A DNA stretch of 64,000 bases from Prorocentrum cordatum. Taxonomy: Eukaryota; Sar; Dinophyceae; Prorocentrales; Prorocentraceae. The DNA lies in the NCBI GenBank assembly GCA_963575745.1, contig CAUYUJ010015283.1, positions 797,410 to 861,409 of the forward strand. The letters run 5' to 3'. The position numbers were made by a program, and so were the translations under genes. The notes beneath the pieces were generated by a model. It was given only the letters and a program-made list of their open reading frames with translations, was not told the DNA's origin and ran no database searches. How positions within the stretch are numbered: position 1 is the first letter of the stretch; each line of letters begins with the position of its first letter. Of this stretch, positions 57,300 through 64,000 are shown piece after piece.

Positions 57300-57345
57300 G
57301 GGGCTGGCGGCAAGGGGCGAATCCCTGACGCATATTGGTAGGCAA
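57300..57345. repeat. Dispersed motif GGGCTGGCGGCA.GGGGCGAA.CCCT
   Basis: Third copy of a ~40-bp motif also at 27165-27205 and 42705-42745, each followed by ACGSATA-type sequence. Confidence 0.6.
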
Positions 57346-57429
57346 GAACCAGCTCTTGGTGCATGCTGGCGAGACGTTTCTTGGGGTACTTCTCGATGGG
57401 CTCGCCTCTCATGCGTACTCTTGACGCTG

Positions 57430-59260
57430 ATAGCCACAGGTCCCGATCGAAGTGCCCAGCGCCCCGCAGTTGCATACCACGCGCCCAAGGTACCCTCGAG
57501 GCCATTGTGGCGCTCCTGGCCTTTGCCCGATAATTCGGGCTCGAACCCGTTGTCGTCGAAGACCTGGGTGTTGAGGTACTTCGGCCTGTTCTTGTGGCCG
57601 GGCTTGTTTGACTGGTGGCGCTCGTAGCTCCGGCGGTCGCCCTCGTCGCTCCTCTGGTAGTCGTTGTAGCTCTGCCGGCGACCCTCGCAGCTCAGCTCGA
57701 GGCTCTCGTAGCACTCCACGCGGCCCACGTAGCTCAGCTCGTTGCCTGCGTAGCTCAGCAGGCGGCCCTCGTATCTGAGAGGGCGGCGCTCGAAGCTCTG
57801 CTAGTGGCCTTTGTTATTCAGCTCGCCGGTCTGGTAGCCCTGCAACAGGCCATATGGTAGCTCTGCGCGTGGCCCGCGTAGCACAAATTCCCGTCGTAGA
57901 TCGGCAAGCGGCCCTCGTAGCTGAGCCGGTGGCCCTCGTAGCCCAATGCGTGGCCGTTGTAGCTTTGCGCGTGGTCTTGGTAGCCCAGCAGGTGGTCCTC
58001 ATGCTCAACTGGTGGCTCTTCTTGCTCAGCAGGTGGACATCGTAATTCAGGCGGTAGCCCTCGAATCGCTACTGGAAGCTCTGGACACTATGGAAGTGGC
58101 CTTGGTAGCTCTGCTGGTTGCTCTCGAAGCTCTGCCTTTGGCCATCGGCACTCCGCCGGTCGCTCTCGTAGCTCAGCTACGAGAGCGATCGGCGGAGTTT
58201 CGAAGCTAAGCTCTGCTGGTGGCCTTCGAAGTTCTGCTTGCGGCCCTCGGAGCTCAGCTCGTTGCCCTCGCAGCTGCAGCCTAGCAGGTGGCTCACATAG
58301 CTGAGTTGGTGGTCTTCGTGGATATGCTTGTGCCCCTCGTAGCTCAGCGCGTGGTCCTTATTTCTCAGCCGGTGGTCCTAGTAGCACAGCTGATTGCTCT
58401 CGTAGCTCAGCGGGCGACACTCGTATCTCCGCTCGTGACCCTCGTAGCTCGGCTGGTGGTCCTCGCAAACCTGCCTATGGCCCTAGCAGCTCTGCGCGTG
58501 GCCATGAAAGCTCAGCCTGTGGTCCTCGTAGCTCTGCTGGTGGCTCTCGAAACTCAGCTGGTGGCTCTGAAGGCTAGGCTGGTGGCCCTCGAAGATCTGC
58601 CTCTGCCGTCGCAGGTATGCATACAATCCTCGACATGCAGCTGTGGACTATTAAGGTGTTGCTTCTTGCGGTTGAAGCTCTGCTGGCGGCCCTCGAAGCT
58701 CAGCTGGTAGACCTCGAAACTCTGCTTGCTGCCGTCGAAGCTCGGCTGGTGGCCCTCGAGGCTCACGCAATGGCCCTTGAGAATCTGCTTCTTCCGGTCG
58801 AAGCTCTGCTGGTGGTCCTCGTAGCTCTTCTGGCAGCCTTCAAAACTCTGCTGGTACCCATCAAAAACCGGCATGGTGGGCGGCACGGTAAAGAAGCCGT
58901 ACGGGGTGTAGTCGCCGAAACTGCTGTACTCGAAGTAGCCGTTGTAGACGTCGTAGTCACTATAGTCGTGACCGCCTTAGGCGGCGTAGCCGTGGCCCAG
59001 CGGTATCTCCACGACATGTACTTGGACATCCCCTCGGGCCGCCCGGTCTTGTCGCGCCTGGTGTCGTATACTGTTGCGTCATACATTATGTTGTCGCATG
59101 TTGCGTCGCATTTGGTGGCGAGGTTTGTGTTGTACTTGCTGTCGCACGTGGGCGCCATCGCGAGGGCGGTCGTGACAATAATAATGATATCTTCGAATCG
59201 CCCTTGTATCCCATGCCGAACGTTGTGCATCACTCGTTGTTGGCCCGCGTGAAGCATACT
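57430..59260 (-). pseudogene. Decayed Tyr/Gln/Gly-rich tandem-repeat protein gene
   Basis: The minus strand reads, with interruptions: CDSKYNTNLATKCDATCD, MYDATVYDTRRDKTGRPEG, a Tyr-rich segment (HDYSDYDVYNGYFEY), then VPPTMPVFDG. About fifty 7-residue repeats follow, of the GYQQSFEG / GHRLSYEG type (58860 down to 57640). A unique tail contains HKNRPKYLNTQVFDDNGF. A TAA at about 58980 and several indels break the frame. The DNA repeat is GTAGCTCAGCTGGTGGCCCTC. The Tyr-rich opening and repeat resemble Q/Y/G-rich low-complexity proteins. Function unknown. Confidence 0.45.
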
Positions 59261-59359
59261 TGCAGGTAGGTCTCCATCAGAGTCGGTAGGCCCCGTAGCC
59301 TTAGCTTCTCATAATAAGCGATGGATTGCACGTCGATCTTGGTGATGTTCGCGTGAATC

Positions 59360-59362
<3 letters not shown>

Positions 59363-59392
<30 letters not shown>
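59363..59392. repeat. (AT)n tract
   Basis: Fifteen AT dinucleotides directly abutting the outer end of the right-hand 258-bp repeat. Confidence 0.95.
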
Positions 59393-59395
<3 letters not shown>

Positions 59396-60200
59396 ATCTC
59401 TGTGTCCCCTTTCCCCGTCTCTCTCCTTTTTGCTCCTCTCACCAGAGGTTTTGTGCTACAGGGGGGCTGCCAGCGGAGACCCCCCCCATGTCCTCCGGGG
59501 ACTCCGAAGCCTGGCCAGGGGCGGCAGCGCGACGCGAGTCCGACCCCTCGGAGTTGACCGGGAGCGGCAGCGCGACGCGAGTCCGAACCCCCTCGGGTGA
59601 GGGCGGCAGCGCTCGACGCGAGTCCGAACCCCCCCCCGGGACCCCTTTCCCTGGCACTCCTGCTGGGATGGCGTCAGCACATCCTCAGATGGCTCGCAAT
59701 CGGCACATCTTTTAGCCAACTCGGCTTGGGCAGGGTTACAGGGCGGGGCCGAGGCGGCTACGGAGAGGCGGTTTAGAGGAGATCGTTTCGAGGACGGAGG
59801 GGGGACGAGATAAAACCCATGAGAATCTCAAGGATATTTATCTCTGTGTCCCCTTTCCCCGTCTCTCTCCTTTTTGCTCCTCTCACCAGAGGTTTTGTGC
59901 TACAGGGGGGCTGCCAGCGGAGACCCCCCCCATGTCCTCCGGGGACTCCGAAGCCTGGCCAGGGGCGGCAGCGCGACGCGAGTCCGACCCCTCGGAGTTG
60001 ACTGGGAGCGGCAGCGCGACGCGAGTCCGAACCCCCTCGGGTGAGGGCGGCAGCGCTCGACGCGAGTCCGAACCCCCCCCCGGGACCCCTTTCCATGCAC
60101 CCCTTTCTGGTTTACCGCCATTAATCCCCAGGGACGGGTGGGAGGGTCAGGAAAATGCTGACAGCGAAGCTGCTCAGATATTTTGCTCCTTCTTTTCATC
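59393..60200 (-). mobile_element. Split direct repeats (B1-A2-B2) at the 3' end of the DIRS/PAT-like element
   Basis: 59393-59652 and 59837-60094 are near-identical direct repeats of about 258 bp: TTATCTCTGTGTCCCC ... GGGACCCCTTTCC. One difference seen is GACCGGGAGC versus GACTGGGAGC. They flank a 184-bp single segment (59653-59836). Read on the minus strand after the recombinase ORF the order is B1-A2-B2, as in PAT-type DIRS elements. The matching A1 would lie before the RT, outside the window. Confidence 0.65.
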
Positions 60201-61166
60201 TCAACCCACATCAAAGTTAAGAGCACTCGCCAGTACACGAAATCGTTCCAATTCTGCAGGCAAGAAATCGTTCTGCAGCAAAGTTTGCACACCGTCACTG
60301 ATGTACAGTCTGGCCACAGCTGTGTCTTGCCATCTCCCCACTATCAAAGTCAAGCCCATGTTCTCGAACCTTCTGTAATGAGTGGTGGCACCTCCACGGC
60401 GTAAGGAATATATCTGATAACCGTGCCGCTCGAGGTTCAACGACCTCAAGAGAGCTTTGAACACATCACGAAATTCGGGCACGGTGCCCTGCAGCAACGA
60501 GCTCTCAGGCGGCAAATGCTGAGTGAGCACTTTGATGAAGTGAACAATCCTGGCGTCGTGGAGTGTGACGGACTCCTCGCAGTGTCGTCTCTTGCCTGCC
60601 TTGGTCACTGGCAGGGCTATGACAAGGCTGAGGCCGTCGTTGCTGAACTGCAGCTGCCACTTACGGAGAGTAAGAAGCTCCATTGTTCGCAGGAATACGG
60701 AGTAGCCAATCACAAGCAGCACCGCTATGTCATTTCGACTCCAGGATCGAGCTACCGTGGCAAGTGACATCAGCACATATTCTGGCATGGGTGGTGCTCT
60801 TTGTGGCATCTCAGTCCGCTGCCAAGCCTTCAGCAGGTTCCACGCACTGTGAAAGACTCTCTTGCGTCGCAAGAAAAACTGTACGCCAGACAAGGTGGCC
60901 CCAGCATCTCCAGCAGGCCTCCCATGCGCCCATAGCGTCTCTATCCATTCACATAATTGGAAGTCGAGCTGCTCCAGGTCAGTGGCCACGTCGATACCAT
61001 GGGCACGAATCCAAGAGACAAAGCTTTGCACCATCTGACCATATCTGCGAAACGTACGAGGTTGAACTAGTGTGTGTGATAATCTACCAATCGCGCGTCG
61101 CACCCGAATGCGGGACACCAAGTCTATCTCATAGTCAATGCGACGCTTCCTTGGCATTGCTGTCAC
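60201..61166 (-). CDS. Tyrosine recombinase of the DIRS/PAT-like retrotransposon
   Basis: 321 residues. An N-terminal SAM-like core-binding part (about 20-115) precedes the catalytic domain: R160 in FLRTMELL, K189 in PVTKAGKRR, YSLRRGGAT (Y253, R256), W279 in GRW and the nucleophile Y288 in ARLYI. The RRGGA block and the W in place of the second His are typical of recombinases in DIRS-type elements. It would integrate circular element DNA by strand exchange without target duplication. It overlaps the end of the upstream ORF by 32 bp, as DIRS ORFs often do. The reading frame is intact. Confidence 0.85.
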   Translation of the reverse strand: MTAMPRKRRIDYEIDLVSRIRVRRAIGRLSHTLVQPRTFRRYGQMVQSFVSWIRAHGIDVATDLEQLDFQLCEWIETLWAHGRPAGDAGATLSGVQFFLRRKRVFHSAWNLLKAWQRTEMPQRAPPMPEYVLMSLATVARSWSRNDIAVLLVIGYSVFLRTMELLTLRKWQLQFSNDGLSLVIALPVTKAGKRRHCEESVTLHDARIVHFIKVLTQHLPPESSLLQGTVPEFRDVFKALLRSLNLERHGYQIYSLRRGGATTHYRRFENMGLTLIVGRWQDTAVARLYISDGVQTLLQNDFLPAELERFRVLASALNFDVG

Positions 61167-63999
61167 CTGACGTGCCGCCTTCCCTCGAAGGGTCGTCGGC
61201 TGGGTTCTTGTCGGTCTCGGTGTACCCGTAGATCGGTCTTGCCGACGCCGCCAGGACCAGAGCTGAGATCCTCTTGACGGCTGCGTTGAGCAGATGCGAG
61301 GAGGAGCGCCCCCGCGATATCACACCAAGTCCAACCTGCGAATCCATCAGATGAGCGAACCTCGTGCCAAGGTGATGGCCCACTCTGAAGCGCCAGCGAA
61401 GGCCTGCCAGCGTGCTCAGCACTTCCAGCGCCGTGATGTGGCTCTTCCACCTCCACTTCCAGACCAGCACTGTCTTCCACGTCCAGCGGCTCACGCTGAT
61501 CGGGCGGCGTGGCCACAAGTCAGGGCGCATGACCTCCAGCGTGTCGAGGCGCACGTCCGAGCCCCTCACCTCAGCTCGCCGGATCAGCTCCTCCACGATC
61601 TGGATGCTCGGGTCCGCCTGCGCCTCGGCCTCTTCAAGGCCACGGTCCCTGATCACGACCCCGCTGTCGTCGCCCTCCTTGGCTACCTGCACCAGGCCCT
61701 CGGCAGCGTCGAAGGCGCCTCCGACCGCGCGCGCCTCCGCCATCGTGGGGACCGTGTCCAGGTAGCCGTGTCGGTGAGCCCAGTGCGCCACTATCCATGC
61801 CACCACGCCGCACTGGAACGAGTTGCCCAGCAGGGCGCATCGTACCACCTCGAGCTCAGCCAGCTTGCGGAATCGTGTGGCCCGCGCTGTCGCCGTGTGC
61901 CCAGGTGGGAAGTCCATCAACATCTCTCTCTCAAAGGAGTCCGCAGGCTCCAGCGCACCTCCTTGCCACCGCAGACAGTGAGGATCTCGAAACTGGTACG
62001 GCGCATAACAGAAGTCGTGCCTCCGCCAACGCTCCAGCTCGGCCTCGCTGCACTGGTGCAGGCCCTTCGGCTTGTCGCCGGCACGCCCGCGCGGGACGCA
62101 CCTCACGAAGGTGGGCAGACGCTGCTCAGGAACCTCGGCTCCTGACCACTCTCGCCCAGGGCGCAGCCAGCGGCCCAGCGGGCCTGGACCTCCAGGGATC
62201 GTCACTTTCACCACCTCACTTTTCACACAGACTTCGCCCTGCCACGGCGTCATGAGGTCGGTGTCACACCAGTAGAGCCTCTCTCGGCGAACGTGTGAGA
62301 TGTCGGCGGCATCGATCATCACCGGGGCCAGCCCCATGTGCTCTGACATCGTGTCGCGATCCTCGGCCGTCATGGAGGACACATTCTCGATCAAGTCGAA
62401 CACCTCGACCTCCACGGGGAACACCTCCTTCACCAGCGACTTCACCCGCTTGATCTCGTAGAAAAGGCCCGACCTCGCTCCTGACAGCCCTCGCCTGTCG
62501 ACGCTCAGCCTGGTGAGGTCCACGCAGGGAGCTCCAGCAAACAGGAGGACCCAGCGCACATGAGGGGCCCTGTCCCGGATCTTGGCGATGTCCTGCGCGC
62601 TCAGCTTCGTGACGTCGCCCAGCTCCACCACGTCCGGCCACGCGTACTTCACCACGCGGCAGGCCTCTGGGTCCGTCTCCGACGCAGCATACACGGCCAC
62701 GCTCAGCCCCAGCATGTCGAGGGCCCGTCTTCCACCTCCGATCCCGTCGAAGAGCGACAGCAGCACGCCCTCGTCCTGCAGCCGCCCCACCTGGCGCCTG
62801 CGAGAAGCCTTGGCTGCCTCAACGCCGTGTGGGAGCAGGCGCACAGCCCGGCATACCGCCCCCTTGCGCATGCTGGCGTCGGACACGGTCACGAGCCCGC
62901 TCACGGGCGTCCTGAGGTCGCACCTCATGAGCGGCAGGAGCCCCACGGCCAGCAGCAGCTCCCTCTGAACGGGAGCGGGCAGCCTGCGCTCGCCTCTCCA
63001 GCGCACCACGGCACGCCACAGGTCGTCGAACACGGACATCGTCTCACGCCTGAACATCATCGCTCGCGCCCAGCGGCCCGCCACCACCTGCAGCCAAGTC
63101 TGAGTCAGCACATTCCGATCCAGCGTGGCGAAGGCGAGGCCCAGCAGACGGTACACGAACTCCAGGGGCGGGCTGATCACGCCCCTCGTGCCGTCAATGA
63201 GCTCACCCAAAGCTTGACTGACAGGCCCACGGCACACTGCCTTATCCTCGCTCCTGGGCACCCCCCGCTGCGCGTACCTCTCGCAAGCCAGCTGCACCAC
63301 CTCGGGGGGGCCCTGTGCCTTCAGCGCCGCCGCGGAGACCTCGTCGGTAACCTCCAGCACGTCAAGGTTGTCGATGTACACCTGCCACACCACCCAGCAG
63401 GCCGTACCAGCACCCTCCGGCATGAGCGTGTCAACTCCTCTCGTCGCCTTCGGCACCGTCTCCGCCCACATCTTGACCAGCACGTCCCCGTGGCAGCGCT
63501 GCCCTCGCCTGCAGTGGCACAGGAGGCGACAGCCCGAGAGCTCGGGCAAGCAGGCCAGCAGATCGGGCGAGTCGCGCAGGTGGCTCTCGTAATTCGCGAT
63601 GGCCTCGCTCCTCGGCATCATCTTTGACACCTTGAAGGGGTTCGCCCACTTGGATGGGGAGAAGCCATGCCGCTGCCCTGTGCGACCGATGTACACCTGT
63701 GGGCGCTCGTCGCTGTAGGATCGGCCCAGCTCGCCTCGCACCGGCAGCCTCGCCTCGCCCTGAGAGACCATCGAGCCCCTCTCACGATGTGGAGGCAGAG
63801 GAAGGTCGCGCCGCAATTCACGGTCCTCAGGCAGCGGAGGCACTCCCTCCAGCCACTCACGAAGCAGCCGCCGGTGGATGTGCTGGATGATGCCTGTCGC
63901 CGACACCCAGCCCATTGGGATCACGGCCGCGGCCACGTGCACCTCGCCGGTCCCGTCAAGACCGAGGCAGGACCTGCTCACCTTCTTGGAGAGCGCCAT
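61135..63999 (-). CDS. RT - RNase H polyprotein with nested DUF4326 and DNMT3-like methyltransferase (5' truncated by window)
   Basis: 954 codons, open to the window edge. Domains in order: RT motif B IPMGWVSA (27-34); DUF4326 (about 101-180: VYIGRTG, SKWANPF, CHCRRGQRCHGDVL); RT motif C VYIDNLD (207-213); RNase H first Asp in SDASMRKGAVC (374). The C5 methyltransferase follows (about 412-735): motif I LFDGIGGG, the GDV motif at 461, motif IV GAPC (C492), ENV (538), VMIDA..S..RRERLYW and motif X LLGNSF (723-728). The rest of RNase H ends the protein: ITALE (859), LMDSQ (886), NPADDPSR (932). Motif spacing and PVMIDA resemble DNMT3. All catalytic residues seen are intact. The RT fingers and motif A lie beyond 64000, so the Met at 63999 is probably internal. 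Confidence 0.85.
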   Translation of the reverse strand: MALSKKVSRSCLGLDGTGEVHVAAAVIPMGWVSATGIIQHIHRRLLREWLEGVPPLPEDRELRRDLPLPPHRERGSMVSQGEARLPVRGELGRSYSDERPQVYIGRTGQRHGFSPSKWANPFKVSKMMPRSEAIANYESHLRDSPDLLACLPELSGCRLLCHCRRGQRCHGDVLVKMWAETVPKATRGVDTLMPEGAGTACWVVWQVYIDNLDVLEVTDEVSAAALKAQGPPEVVQLACERYAQRGVPRSEDKAVCRGPVSQALGELIDGTRGVISPPLEFVYRLLGLAFATLDRNVLTQTWLQVVAGRWARAMMFRRETMSVFDDLWRAVVRWRGERRLPAPVQRELLLAVGLLPLMRCDLRTPVSGLVTVSDASMRKGAVCRAVRLLPHGVEAAKASRRRQVGRLQDEGVLLSLFDGIGGGRRALDMLGLSVAVYAASETDPEACRVVKYAWPDVVELGDVTKLSAQDIAKIRDRAPHVRWVLLFAGAPCVDLTRLSVDRRGLSGARSGLFYEIKRVKSLVKEVFPVEVEVFDLIENVSSMTAEDRDTMSEHMGLAPVMIDAADISHVRRERLYWCDTDLMTPWQGEVCVKSEVVKVTIPGGPGPLGRWLRPGREWSGAEVPEQRLPTFVRCVPRGRAGDKPKGLHQCSEAELERWRRHDFCYAPYQFRDPHCLRWQGGALEPADSFEREMLMDFPPGHTATARATRFRKLAELEVVRCALLGNSFQCGVVAWIVAHWAHRHGYLDTVPTMAEARAVGGAFDAAEGLVQVAKEGDDSGVVIRDRGLEEAEAQADPSIQIVEELIRRAEVRGSDVRLDTLEVMRPDLWPRRPISVSRWTWKTVLVWKWRWKSHITALEVLSTLAGLRWRFRVGHHLGTRFAHLMDSQVGLGVISRGRSSSHLLNAAVKRISALVLAASARPIYGYTETDKNPADDPSREGGTSGDSNAKEASH

Positions 64000-64000
64000 G

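Larger units (their letters stand above)
60201..64000 (-). mobile_element. DIRS/PAT-like tyrosine-recombinase retrotransposon, 3' part
   Basis: Unit comprising the RT/RNase H/DNMT polyprotein ORF and the overlapping recombinase ORF, followed by the split direct repeats at 59393-60094. Intact ORFs and near-identical repeats suggest a young, possibly active copy. Only the part downstream of RT motif B is in the window. Confidence 0.8.

Overview
The window looks like a gene-poor, repeat-saturated nuclear genome, most probably a dinoflagellate (about 0.75). This is inferred from gene density, intron style and transposon types, not from a marker gene. Evidence: (i) a host gene with an intron bounded by GA...AG inside a direct AAGGA repeat; (ii) a second host gene whose recognisable exons are spread over about 31 kb; (iii) GC-rich sequence dominated by simple repeats, minisatellites and dispersed families; (iv) a tyrosine-recombinase retrotransposon carrying a DNMT3-like cytosine methyltransferase, a combination of a kind reported before in dinoflagellates. 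No operon, rRNA, tRNA, CRISPR array or bacterial signal was found.

Layout. 1-4465: decamer and tetranucleotide tracts around one CCAAGAGGCC-family element. 4466-7767: 5' half of an insulysin-type (M16) peptidase gene on the minus strand, with two exons and a presumptive long second intron. 7768-15960: dispersed elements and purine/pyrimidine triplet repeats. 15965-20940: LINE 1 (minus), with ORF1, endonuclease-RT and a C-terminal zinc-knuckle-like part. 21376-52529: C-terminal half of a CobW/G3E GTPase gene (minus). Five candidate exons (52529-52354, 49760-49694, 45964 downward, about 23981-23745, 21453-21376) are separated by introns full of satellites, minisatellites and LINE 2. 33376-37237: LINE 2, apparently inserted into an approximately 100-bp satellite with its 5' part inverted. 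47567-49017: a palindromic element with terminal inverted repeats. 53045-57290: triplet repeats and another CCAAGAGGCC element. 57430-59260: a decayed Tyr/Gln-rich repeat gene (minus). 59393-64000: 3' portion of a DIRS/PAT-like retrotransposon (minus).

The most interesting system is that last element. Its polyprotein reads, in order: RT motif B, a DUF4326 domain, RT motif C (YIDN), start of RNase H (DAS), a complete DNMT3-like methyltransferase, rest of RNase H (ALE, DSQ, NPADD), and then an overlapping tyrosine recombinase ORF. Two enzymatic domains are thus nested inside the RT and the RNase H folds. The downstream B1-A2-B2 direct-repeat layout fits the split direct repeats of PAT-type DIRS elements. 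The retrotransposon proteins would together copy (RT/RNase H), possibly methylate (DNMT) and integrate (tyrosine recombinase) the element. The two host genes (M16 peptidase and CobW GTPase) are unrelated to it and to each other.
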